A stretch of 64,000 bases of DNA from Pseudidiomarina sediminum DSM 21906 (GTDB lineage Bacteria > Pseudomonadota > Gammaproteobacteria > Enterobacterales > Alteromonadaceae): NCBI RefSeq assembly GCF_000423165.1, contig NZ_KE383983.1:1040376-1104375 (forward strand), given 5' to 3'. The notes below the pieces were generated by a model, which worked only from the letters and a program-made list of their open reading frames with translations, made no database searches and was not told the DNA's origin. A program made the translations under genes and the position numbers. Positions 24,979-32,643 of the stretch are shown one piece after another. Every line of letters starts with the position of its first letter. The stretch's first letter is position 1.

Positions 24979-25446
24979 ATGCAATTACAACCTGGTGACG
25001 AGCGCTATCTTACGGCTGAAGGTGTCGTACGTACGCCGCTCGCATTGTTCTTTATCTTACTGTTGTTCTTACGGGGCTATGCGGCGTGGGTGATTTCGTT
25101 AACCTTTGTCGAAGATCGCAGCCGCATGCTGCAGTTTTTTTACGCCAATACCGAGCAATTCGTGCTAGCGCTTGCTGTAGGAGCGCCGGCGCTCTTGGTA
25201 TTGGTGATGCTTACCCAAATTCGTGAGGAAATTCCAAGTTGGGTAGCTCGGGTTGCCAAGGTGGCGCCGTTACTGCTGTGGTTAAGTTGGCTGGCCGATG
25301 GCGTTTTACTGGGCAGCATTATTGCGTCGAACTGGCCACATTTCGCTTTTGTGAAGGCATTACTGTTGTTTAGTTGGTTGGTGGTGCTGTGGTTGTTGTT
25401 GTATTCGCGGCATTTGAAGCGTTTCTTCCAGCTCGTAGCTGGTTAA
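24979..25446 (+). CDS. DUF2919-family membrane protein
   Basis: A 155-residue protein with four membrane helices. The N-terminal YLTAEGVVRTPLALFFILLLFLRGYAAWV fits the DUF2919 (YfeZ-like) pattern: a short cytoplasmic start, then P-L-x-L and LRGY in the first helix. It lies three bases after uvrB and is probably read through from it. Function unknown. Confidence 0.7.
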   Translation: MQLQPGDERYLTAEGVVRTPLALFFILLLFLRGYAAWVISLTFVEDRSRMLQFFYANTEQFVLALAVGAPALLVLVMLTQIREEIPSWVARVAKVAPLLLWLSWLADGVLLGSIIASNWPHFAFVKALLLFSWLVVLWLLLYSRHLKRFFQLVAG

Positions 25447-25447
25447 A

Positions 25448-25570
25448 AGGCGTTGCTGGTTGTTTGTTGCTTGTTGTTTGAAAAAACAAAAAGACAACCA
25501 ATACGTTGGTTTGGACTTTGGTTTTGGTTTTGACAAGCAGCAAGGAACAAGCAGCGAGTAACAAAAGAAG
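25448..25570. repeat. TTGCTGCTTG-type repeat downstream of tRNA-Val
   Basis: Low-complexity DNA between the DUF2919 stop and tRNA-Val. On the minus strand the right arm reads CTTTTGTTACTCGCTGCTTG directly after the tRNA, then CCTTGCTGCTTG. The left arm on the plus strand (TTGCTGGTTGTTTGTTGCTTG) is an imperfect inverted partner. A relative of the right arm lies after tRNA-Glu copy 2. Confidence 0.5.
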
Positions 25571-25646
25571 TGGTGGATGGTACTGGGCTCGAACCAGTGA
25601 CCCCCGCCTTGTAAGGGCGGTGCTCTCCCAACTGAGCTAACCATCC
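25571..25646 (-). tRNA. tRNA-Val (TAC), copy 1
   Basis: 76 bases with encoded CCA. Acceptor stem GGATGGT/ACCATCC, anticodon loop CTTACAA (anticodon TAC), T loop GGTTCGAGCCC. Distal of the two copies. Confidence 0.97.
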
Positions 25647-25674
25647 AGGGTCGGTCTGCAGAGATAATGTAGAG

Positions 25675-25750
25675 TGGTGGATGGTACTGGGCTCGAACCA
25701 GTGACCCCCGCCTTGTAAGGGCGGTGCTCTCCCAACTGAGCTAACCATCC
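25675..25750 (-). tRNA. tRNA-Val (TAC), copy 2
   Basis: 76 bases, identical to copy 1, 28 bases apart and nearest to the promoter. Confidence 0.97.
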
Positions 25751-25772
25751 ATTTCTCTGCGTTGCGGGGCGT

Positions 25773-25800
25773 ATTATAGGGCCCTTCACAATACTGTCAA
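25773..25800 (-). promoter_or_regulatory. tRNA-Val operon promoter
   Basis: On the minus strand TTGACA (25795-25800), 16-base spacer, TATAAT (25773-25778), then a GC-rich ACGCCCCGC discriminator of the kind linked to stringent (ppGpp) control of stable RNA. Confidence 0.85.
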
Positions 25801-25953
25801 CAGAAAATCTTAGGCAATTGAACTGACTGCTGTCTTTTTCACCGAATCGCTGGTGAATCGTTCAATTCAGGCCAAAACCAATGGTGCGAGGACCGTTGGT
25901 TATTGATAAACTACGTGCAAAATAACCCGAATGATGCGGAGAATGCAACTATT

Positions 25954-27366
25954 ATGACGGTAGTCACTCGTTTTGCCCCTAGCCCAACCGGTTACCTCCA
26001 CGTTGGAGGTGCGCGTACAGCACTTTATTCATGGTTGGTTGCGAAAGCAGCCGGTGGAAAATTTGTGTTGCGAATTGAAGATACGGATCGTGAGCGTTCA
26101 ACGCAGCCGGCCATTGATGCCATTTTAGAAGGCATGGAATGGTTAGGATTGAACTGGGACGAGGGTCCTTTTTACCAAACCAAACGCTTTGACCGCTATC
26201 AGCAGTACATTGACCAGTTGCTTGCCGAAGATAAAGCTTACAAATGCTATTGCTCGACCGAGCGTCTTGAGCAAATGCGTGAAGAACAAATGGCGAATGG
26301 TGAAAAGCCGCGCTATGACGGCCACTGCCGTGATAACCCAAATGCGAGTGGCGACCGTTATGTGATTCGTTTTCGCAACCCGCAAGAAGGTTCAGTGAAA
26401 TTCAATGACCATATTCGTGGCCCCATTGAGTTTGCCAATACCGAATTGGATGATTTGATTATTGCCCGTAGTGACGGTACGCCTACCTATAACTTCTGTG
26501 TCGTGATTGACGACTGGGAGATGGGCATTACCCATGTGGTGCGTGGTGAAGATCATATTAACAACACGCCGCGCCAGATTAATATCTTGCAAGCCTTAGG
26601 TGCGCCAGTACCTGAATATGCGCACGTTGCGATGATTCTCGGCGACGATGGTAAGAAACTGTCGAAGCGTCATGGTGCGGTGAGCGTAATGCAGTACCGT
26701 GATGACGGCTATTTACCACAAGCAGTCCTGAACTATTTAGTACGTTTGGGTTGGTCGCATGGCGATCAGGAAATCTTCAGCGTCGATGAAATGGTGCAGC
26801 TGTTTAAATTAGATGACGTCAATAAAGCAGCGTCAGCCTTCAACACTGAAAAGTTAAACTGGCTGAACCAGCACTATATGAAATCACTGCCGGTGGCAGA
26901 AGTGGCGAGCTACTTGCAGTGGCACTTTACTGACCAAGCCATTGACGTGAGCAAAGGCCCTGCGCTTGAGAAAATCATTCCTTTATTGGCTGACCGCGTG
27001 AAAACCTTAAAAGAAATGGCAAGCTCGGCGCGTTATTTCTATGAAGAATATGAAGCGTTTGACGAAGCTGCGGCGAAAAAGCATTTACGCCCAGTGGCCC
27101 GGGAAGCGTTGGAAGTGGTGCAAGATCGTCTGGCCTCATTAACCGAGTGGCATGCCGAAGCGATTCAAGGCGCGATTCAAGCCGCTGCGGCTGATCTTGA
27201 CGTGGGCATGGGTAAAGTAGGTATGCCATTACGGGTCGCGGTTACGGGTTCTGGTAACTCGCCTTCACTTGACGTGACGCTTGAACTTATCGAGCAAGAG
27301 CAAGTGGTAGGACGTATCGCCCGAGCTATTTCCTATATTATGGAACGCGAACAAGCACAACAATAG
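25954..27366 (+). CDS. gltX: glutamyl-tRNA synthetase
   Basis: A 470-residue class I synthetase charging tRNA-Glu. The HIGH motif is in [19 protein letters not shown] at the N-terminus; the KMSKS motif is KKLSKRHG near residue 240. CYCS around residue 100 and GHC about 28 residues later are candidate zinc ligands, as in E. coli. I start at ATG 25954 ([11 protein letters not shown]) because the HIGH region begins there in homologues; a GGAG lies upstream. It stands 10 bases before the carbonic anhydrase gene. The neighbourhood is rich in tRNA genes, including tRNA-Glu about 2 kb downstream. Confidence 0.97.
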   Translation: MTVVTRFAPSPTGYLHVGGARTALYSWLVAKAAGGKFVLRIEDTDRERSTQPAIDAILEGMEWLGLNWDEGPFYQTKRFDRYQQYIDQLLAEDKAYKCYCSTERLEQMREEQMANGEKPRYDGHCRDNPNASGDRYVIRFRNPQEGSVKFNDHIRGPIEFANTELDDLIIARSDGTPTYNFCVVIDDWEMGITHVVRGEDHINNTPRQINILQALGAPVPEYAHVAMILGDDGKKLSKRHGAVSVMQYRDDGYLPQAVLNYLVRLGWSHGDQEIFSVDEMVQLFKLDDVNKAASAFNTEKLNWLNQHYMKSLPVAEVASYLQWHFTDQAIDVSKGPALEKIIPLLADRVKTLKEMASSARYFYEEYEAFDEAAAKKHLRPVAREALEVVQDRLASLTEWHAEAIQGAIQAAAADLDVGMGKVGMPLRVAVTGSGNSPSLDVTLELIEQEQVVGRIARAISYIMEREQAQQ

Positions 27367-27376
27367 GAAAGCTGCT

Positions 27377-28006
27377 ATGGCAAAAGTTCGTCAACTGATC
27401 GCGAACAACAAAGAATGGGCACAGCGCCAAGTTGAACAAGATCCGCAATTTTTCGCGGATCTTGTGGCACAACAAAACCCGGAATACTTGTGGATTGGCT
27501 GCTCCGATAGCCGTGTTCCTGCAAACCAAGTGGTGGATATGGCGCCTGGTGAGCTGTTTGTGCATCGCAATGTGGCAAATCAAGTGATTCAAACCGACTT
27601 CAATTGTTTGTCAGTCGTGCAATATGCCGTTGATGCGTTGAAAGTGAAGCATATTTTGGTCGTCGGACACTACGGTTGTGGTGGTGTGCGTGCAGCAACC
27701 GAAAATTGCTCACATGGCTTGGTGGATCATTGGCTGTATCCAATCAAAGATATTTATCGTGAGAATCATGATGAACTTGAAGCGTTGGACGACAAAGCGC
27801 GGATTGATCGTCTGTGCGAGTTGAATGTGATTGAACAGGTACGTAACCTAGCAAAGACCACCATTATCCAAAATGCTTGGGATCGCGGCCAACCGTTAGC
27901 GATTCACGGTTGGGTATACAGTCTTGAGGATGGTTTAGTGCGTGACATGGAAGTAACGGTACGTGACCGAGAGTCGTTAGAACGGATCTATCATTTCGGG
28001 GAATAA
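27377..28006 (+). CDS. can: beta-class carbonic anhydrase
   Basis: A 209-residue zinc enzyme interconverting CO2 and bicarbonate. The zinc ligands and the gating aspartate are all seen: C42 and D44 in GCSDSRVPANQ, H98 and C101 in VGHYGCGGV. This is the E. coli Can type, needed for growth at ambient CO2 to feed carboxylases. Length is normal (220 in E. coli). A probable operon partner of gltX; followed by a hairpin at 28011-28031. Confidence 0.96.
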   Translation: MAKVRQLIANNKEWAQRQVEQDPQFFADLVAQQNPEYLWIGCSDSRVPANQVVDMAPGELFVHRNVANQVIQTDFNCLSVVQYAVDALKVKHILVVGHYGCGGVRAATENCSHGLVDHWLYPIKDIYRENHDELEALDDKARIDRLCELNVIEQVRNLAKTTIIQNAWDRGQPLAIHGWVYSLEDGLVRDMEVTVRDRESLERIYHFGE

Positions 28007-28010
28007 TTGG

Positions 28011-28031
28011 ATGCTGCCGCAACGGCAGCAT
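28011..28031. repeat. perfect hairpin between can and the cyclase gene
   Basis: ATGCTGCCG and CGGCAGCAT are perfect inverted arms around CAA. There is no T run, so it is an attenuating or mRNA-stabilising stem rather than a standard terminator. Confidence 0.5.
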
Positions 28032-28058
28032 CGTCGCTTTACGCATGTGGAGTAGGGA

Positions 28059-29330
28059 ATGTCGTCAAAGGACCAAGGAAGTTCGTCGGCGGGGCTCGTG
28101 GATGTACGCCGTCATTCATTTACCGAAGGACTGCAAGAACAACTCGAGACGTTACGTCAGACTGATGATGTAAGAGATAGTGTCGAGGTTGCTGAAGCGT
28201 TGGATGATCTCGGTGTAGAACTAGAGCAACTAGGGCTTTGGTTAAATGCGCGCTTTGATGAGTTATTGCAGCTGTTAAAAATCAGTACGGAACTGAATCG
28301 CGCCGTGTTGCTGGATGATATTTTGGCGCGTATCTACACGTTCTTTCGTGATGTGATCCCCTACGATCGTATTGGTTGTGCGCTGATTGACAGTGATCAG
28401 CAGACTGTAACTGCCTATTGGGCGAAGTTTACCTACGACAATCAGCCCGAAATTACCCCAGGTTATAGTGCGCCGTTAGCAGGCTCGAGCTTGGCGGACA
28501 TTGTGGCCAGCGGAAAACCGCGTATTTTGAATGATCTTGAAGCCTATCTTGCGGAACACCCCAACTCGGAGTCGACCCAACGTATTGTTAATGAGGGCAT
28601 TCGTTCGAGTCTCACCTGTCCATTGTTAGCGGATGGCAAGCCGGTCGGATTCTTATTTTTCTCGAGTCGCGAGAAGGGGACTTACCAGCACTTACACCAA
28701 GAGGTTTTTCTTTATATTGCCTCGCAGGTGGCGCACTTGATTGAAAAAAGTCGACTGTACCAACATATTGTCGACTTAAATCAGCGGTTGCTGGCAGCTA
28801 ATGAACAATTGCAGGATAAAGCGTCGCGCGATGCGTTAACGGGCGTGTTGAATCGTGGCGCCATCATGGAGTTTTTACAGCAACAACTGCAAAGCGACGT
28901 GCAACATGATACTGCTGTATTGATGTTTGATATCGACTTCTTCAAGAAAGTGAACGATACCTACGGCCATTTACATGGTGATTTAGTTTTGCGCACCGTC
29001 GCCTTGCAAATTCAGCAATCGGTGCGTCCGAATGATCGCGTTGGACGTTATGGTGGCGAAGAGTTTTTAGTGGTACTGACCGATGTCACGCCAAAACAGG
29101 CAGAAGCGGTCGCTGAACGTATTCGTTGTGCGGTTGCGGCGCAAACCTTTGCTATTGATGACGCGACCATGCAAGTCACCATCAGTGGCGGAGGGGCGTG
29201 GTTTGCACAAAATGATCCAACAAATCTTAGCGCGCGACTTGAGCTTGCCGATCGACAGCTTTATGATGCTAAAGAGCGCGGGCGCAATCAGGTACGCTTT
29301 GTAAGCGGTTGTTGTAGCAAAAAAGGTTAA
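28059..29330 (+). CDS. GAF-GGDEF diguanylate cyclase
   Basis: A 423-residue cytoplasmic signalling protein. Residues about 40-70 are a helical lead-in, residues about 75-235 form a GAF sensor domain (LDDILARIYTFFRDVIPYDRIGCALID, GIRSSLTCPLLADGKPVGFLFFSS). A coiled linker (LNQRLLAANEQLQDKA) joins it to a C-terminal GGDEF domain beginning DALTGVLNRG. The active site is intact: RYGGEEFLVVL, with FDIDFFKKVNDTYGHLHGD for metal binding. No RxxD inhibitory site was evident just ahead of GGEEF. It should make c-di-GMP on an unknown small-molecule or redox cue. ATG 28059 follows GGAGTAGGG. Confidence 0.92.
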   Translation: MSSKDQGSSSAGLVDVRRHSFTEGLQEQLETLRQTDDVRDSVEVAEALDDLGVELEQLGLWLNARFDELLQLLKISTELNRAVLLDDILARIYTFFRDVIPYDRIGCALIDSDQQTVTAYWAKFTYDNQPEITPGYSAPLAGSSLADIVASGKPRILNDLEAYLAEHPNSESTQRIVNEGIRSSLTCPLLADGKPVGFLFFSSREKGTYQHLHQEVFLYIASQVAHLIEKSRLYQHIVDLNQRLLAANEQLQDKASRDALTGVLNRGAIMEFLQQQLQSDVQHDTAVLMFDIDFFKKVNDTYGHLHGDLVLRTVALQIQQSVRPNDRVGRYGGEEFLVVLTDVTPKQAEAVAERIRCAVAAQTFAIDDATMQVTISGGGAWFAQNDPTNLSARLELADRQLYDAKERGRNQVRFVSGCCSKKG

Positions 29331-29397
29331 AATTGACGACCTTTTGTGCAACCTGTCTTATTTTTCGGCAAACAAAACATTTTGCTGAAAAAAAGGG

Positions 29398-29427
29398 TTG
29401 ACGGTTAGCAACGAATTACCATAGAAT
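29398..29427 (+). promoter_or_regulatory. tRNA-Ala/Glu cluster promoter
   Basis: TTGACG (29398-29403), 18-base spacer, TAGAAT (29422-29427), then a GC-rich discriminator (TCGCCCCGC). About 30 bases before tRNA-Ala. Confidence 0.75.
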
Positions 29428-29457
29428 TCGCCCCGCTGTCAGGGCACTGAAGCACTT

Positions 29458-29533
29458 GGGGCTATAGCTCAGCTGGGAGAGCGCCTGCCTTGCACGCAGG
29501 AGGTCAGCGGTTCGATCCCGCTTAGCTCCACCA
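29458..29533 (+). tRNA. tRNA-Ala (TGC)
   Basis: 76 bases with encoded CCA. Acceptor GGGGCTA/TAGCTCC with one G-T pair, anticodon loop CTTGCAC (TGC), T arm CGGTTCGATCC. First of a four-tRNA cluster. Confidence 0.97.
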
Positions 29534-29561
29534 AAGTGTCTGATAGTAGTGAAAAGAATGC

Positions 29562-29637
29562 GTCCCCTTCGTCTAGAGGCCTAGGACACCGCCCTTTCAC
29601 GGCGGTAACAGGGGTTCGAATCCCCTAGGGGACGCCA
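29562..29637 (+). tRNA. tRNA-Glu (TTC), copy 1
   Basis: 76 bases with encoded CCA; acceptor GTCCCCT/AGGGGAC, anticodon loop CTTTCAC (TTC). Confidence 0.97.
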
Positions 29638-29661
29638 CTTCATTTCACAGCATTGTCCGGG

Positions 29662-29737
29662 GTCCCCTTCGTCTAGAGGCCTAGGACACCGCCCTTTCAC
29701 GGCGGTAACAGGGGTTCGAATCCCCTAGGGGACGCCA
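29662..29737 (+). tRNA. tRNA-Glu (TTC), copy 2
   Basis: 76 bases, identical to copy 1, 24 bases apart. Confidence 0.97.
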
Positions 29738-29740
29738 TAT

Positions 29741-29805
29741 CTTTTGTTGCATGTTGTTGGTTGCTTGCTGCTTGTTTAGCGTAGAGCCAGAGCCAAAACA
29801 AAGCA
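29741..29805 (+). repeat. tRNA-downstream repeat, second copy
   Basis: Three bases after the CCA of tRNA-Glu copy 2 comes CTTTTGTTGCATGTTG, then GGTTGCTTGCTGCTTG and a CCAGAGCCAAAAC tail. The same order (CTTTTGTT, TTGCTGCTTG, AAACCAAAACC) is found after the unrelated tRNA-Val at 25570 reading left. Confidence 0.45.
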
Positions 29806-29860
29806 TACAAATCTGCATTAAAAGTTGTTCGCTCGTCGAGTGAATGACAACCAGTCCAGG

Positions 29861-29936
29861 GTCCCCTTCGTCTAGAGGCCTAGGACACCGCCCTTTCACG
29901 GCGGTAACAGGGGTTCGAATCCCCTAGGGGACGCCA
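29861..29936 (+). tRNA. tRNA-Glu (TTC), copy 3
   Basis: 76 bases, identical to copies 1 and 2, but 123 bases further on because of the intervening repeat. Confidence 0.97.
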
Positions 29937-30198
29937 TCTTTTGATATTTTCTTTGCCTTTTTATCGGCATCTTACATCTATGTAAAAGTTGTTCGTAAAC
30001 CAGTTACGTATTGCGCGGCTTATGATTTATTCGTATCCGCTTGGCGGACTATCTCTTAAAGTATGACTTCAACCTCAGATATAATTTTGACTCGCACCTT
30101 TCCCCTTGACAATAAGTATTACTTTAGCGATTTTGTAGCCTGACATTTAATTAACGCTCTGTGAAAACTATTTTTAAATGCTGGGTATGAGGCTTTTT

Positions 30199-30930
30199 AT
30201 GAAAAACTATCTCGTTTATTTGGGGGCCCTGCTCCTTGTTGGCTGTGCATCTACGGGAGAAAAAATCGTTATTGATAGAAATTCTCAATATTTGACGAGT
30301 AATCAACAACAGAATAATCCCGCTATTAGTAAGGTATCTTCAATCTCTCCGGGAGACCCCGTATTAGAAAGTTTTGATGTAACAGTGAGACCAGCAATAG
30401 AGTTAAAGGAGGCCGTGAAGTTCGACGGAACGTATAATGGATTCGTAAATTCTTACGAAATATCACCAAGTGTATTGCCATTAGTTGGTCAAAATCGCAC
30501 CGGTCGTTTTTTCGGAGCGGATAACAAAGTTAGACAGAAAGTTTCAGCATCTAATACTGACATTTTTGTTGACGGCGGGATATTTGTGCCAAATAACCCA
30601 GATATGCAACACGGCTTGTTTATTGATAATTATTCTACTGCATTAGAACTTTTGCCTTTCGTACCAACATATAGTTTTACTGACATAGAAACCACGGAGC
30701 GCGGTGATTTTCGGCAAGAGTTTATCTTTACAGGAAGAGCTGGAACTTTGGTGAATTTTGAGTACCGTGAGTATATCGGTGGTCTTGCTAGGCCTGCATT
30801 TACTCAATCCGTCTCATTTGACATTAAAGACGATAAGCTTATAGGGTTCAAAGGCGCGATGTTTGAGGTTATAGACGTCTCAAATGCGTCGTTAACTTAC
30901 AAGGTCATGAAACACTTTCGTCAGAATTAA
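30199..30930 (+). CDS. orphan lipoprotein
   Basis: A 243-residue protein, unrecognised. I use the ATG at 30199 (MKNYLVYLGALLLVGCAST), which has GAGG upstream; two in-frame ATGs lie before it. The lipobox LLVG-C ends the signal peptide at C17, so the mature protein is lipid-anchored, and A at +2 favours the outer membrane. The body is beta-rich and polar with no catalytic motif. The gene is AT-richer than the flanking housekeeping genes and follows a tRNA-Glu cluster, a usual place for acquired DNA. Confidence 0.65.
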   Translation: MKNYLVYLGALLLVGCASTGEKIVIDRNSQYLTSNQQQNNPAISKVSSISPGDPVLESFDVTVRPAIELKEAVKFDGTYNGFVNSYEISPSVLPLVGQNRTGRFFGADNKVRQKVSASNTDIFVDGGIFVPNNPDMQHGLFIDNYSTALELLPFVPTYSFTDIETTERGDFRQEFIFTGRAGTLVNFEYREYIGGLARPAFTQSVSFDIKDDKLIGFKGAMFEVIDVSNASLTYKVMKHFRQN

Positions 30931-31000
30931 GGGTACATAAAATATACTGTCCCAATTATAAAGTTGGTGTTTAATTAGTTAGATAGGCGGCGAGCAATTT

Positions 31001-31270
31001 ATGACGGATTTTTACAACGTAGAAATTGATAGCGGTTCTGCCTCTGAAGAAGAGTTGAAACAGGTTCTTTCAATTCTTAAGGAGCGGTTTGAGGAAAATA
31101 TGGGCGAACCTGTTATTAAAACAAAAAATATAAATGTAGGTCGTACTTTTCGCAGTATTACATTATCTATAAGAAAGCATGCTGGAATGAGCAAGATGAT
31201 ACTTGTTGATATCGTTACTGATCTCATGAGGTCAATGCAGTTAGTTCCGTTTTCCGTAAGTGTAACTTGA
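31001..31270 (+). CDS. small protein of unknown function
   Basis: An 89-residue cytoplasmic protein. The sequence alternates helix and strand (EEELKQVLSILKERFEENMGE, then RTFRSITLSIRKHAG, then MILVDIVTDLMRSMQLVPFSVSV), giving a small alpha/beta fold. No family recognised. It is 70 bases after the lipoprotein gene, on the same strand, and has the same AT-rich composition. Ribosome site GGCGAGC is modest. Confidence 0.5.
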   Translation: MTDFYNVEIDSGSASEEELKQVLSILKERFEENMGEPVIKTKNINVGRTFRSITLSIRKHAGMSKMILVDIVTDLMRSMQLVPFSVSVT

Positions 31271-31309
31271 AAAAGTAATATGTCATCAAATACGCATTGA
31301 TCGTAAAGG

Positions 31310-31960
31310 TTAGTTTTTACGTTCTCTAGTTCTATTGTTTAGTTTGCCAATCAGCTGCAACAAATGCGGCTCCATAATATCTGCAATTTTTTCCTGCGCT
31401 TCACGATTCGGATGAATACCGTCGTTTTGCATTAATTCCGGCTGAGTCGCGATCTGTTCCATGAAGAAGGGGATCAATAAAGTATCCGTTTCTTCAGTAA
31501 TCTCTGGAAAGATAGCCGAGAACATGTCGCTGTAGCGACGGCCGTAGTTGGGCGGAATTCTTATCTGACTCACCGCAACTTTGATACTATCGTCTTGCAA
31601 GCGATTGATGATTTGTAACAAATTAGAACTGATCGTCGTTGGCGTGAAACCACGTAGACCATCATTACCACCAAGCTCAATAAATACCGCATCTGGTGCG
31701 TGCGAACGAAGCACACCATCGAGACGGTTTAATGCGCCTTGGGTGGTGTCGCCGCTGATGCTGGCATTAATTAGGGTGACGGAAGGGTGGGTCTCCTGCC
31801 AGCGTTGCTGTAGGATGCCTACCCATGACTCTTTGGCTGACATGCCGTAACCGGCACTTAAACTGTCACCTAATACGACCAGTGAGACATTTGCATAGGC
31901 TGGACGTATAAGAACAACGACGATAAAAAGCCATGCGAATTTGATAAGGAAATTTTTCAT
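31310..31960 (-). CDS. tesA: periplasmic thioesterase I / lysophospholipase
   Basis: A 216-residue SGNH hydrolase with a Sec signal peptide ending at PAYA (residue 23). Catalytic and oxyanion residues are seen: S33 in VVLGDSLSAGYG (block I), IELGGNDGLRG (block III, GGND), and DGIHPN (block V, D and H). E. coli TesA hydrolyses acyl-CoA, acyl esters and lysophospholipids in the periplasm. Divergent from ybbA with only 2 bases between start codons, the same neighbourhood as in E. coli. Confidence 0.95.
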   Translation of the reverse strand: MKNFLIKFAWLFIVVVLIRPAYANVSLVVLGDSLSAGYGMSAKESWVGILQQRWQETHPSVTLINASISGDTTQGALNRLDGVLRSHAPDAVFIELGGNDGLRGFTPTTISSNLLQIINRLQDDSIKVAVSQIRIPPNYGRRYSDMFSAIFPEITEETDTLLIPFFMEQIATQPELMQNDGIHPNREAQEKIADIMEPHLLQLIGKLNNRTRERKN

Positions 31961-31962
31961 AG

Positions 31963-32643
31963 ATGCTGATTCAAACCACTCAATTAACGAAAAATGTTGA
32001 AACTAGTGAGGGTATTTTACACATTTTACACCCCACTGACTTACAAATTACCGCCGGTGAAACCGTAGCCATTGTCGGCGCTTCCGGTTCTGGGAAATCG
32101 ACCTTACTGGGTTTACTTGCAGGTTTAGACCTTGCCAGTAGCGGAGATGTTTCCATAGATAACGTAAATTTAGGTGATTTGGATGAAGAACAGCGGGCGA
32201 AAGTTCGTGCGGACAAAGTCGGCTTCATCTTTCAATCGTTCTTATTGGTACCAAGCCTTACGGCGTTGGAAAACGTGATGTTGCCCGCCGAACTTGCGGG
32301 CAACAAGGCTGCCGAACAGCAGGCGCGTGAACTGCTAACAAAAGTGGGCTTGCAAGAGCGGGTGCAGCATTACCCAAACCAGTTATCCGGTGGTGAGCAG
32401 CAGCGGGTTGCTATTGCACGTGCCTTTGTCGGCACACCCAAAATTTTGTTTGCGGATGAGCCGACGGGGAATCTCGATGCCGCGACGGGCGGCAAAATCG
32501 AAGATTTGTTGTTTGAGATGAATCAAGCCTCGGGTACCACCTTAGTGATGGTGACGCATGACAATGCACTGGCAAAGCGCTGCCAACGGGTGTTCCGCAT
32601 GGACGGTGGGCAACTGACCGAGGTGACTGGCGATGTGGGCTAG
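31963..32643 (+). CDS. ybbA: ABC transporter ATP-binding protein (YbbA)
   Basis: A 226-residue LolD/MacB-type ATPase. Walker [11 protein letters not shown]-loop [21 protein letters not shown], signature [16 protein letters not shown], Walker [13 protein letters not shown] and switch VTHD are all present. It overlaps the permease gene by 11 bases. With YbbP it forms a type VII (mechanotransmission) ABC complex that works without moving its substrate through the membrane; in E. coli the YbbAP pair works with TesA on hydrophobic molecules. Confidence 0.95.
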   Translation: MLIQTTQLTKNVETSEGILHILHPTDLQITAGETVAIVGASGSGKSTLLGLLAGLDLASSGDVSIDNVNLGDLDEEQRAKVRADKVGFIFQSFLLVPSLTALENVMLPAELAGNKAAEQQARELLTKVGLQERVQHYPNQLSGGEQQRVAIARAFVGTPKILFADEPTGNLDAATGGKIEDLLFEMNQASGTTLVMVTHDNALAKRCQRVFRMDGGQLTEVTGDVG

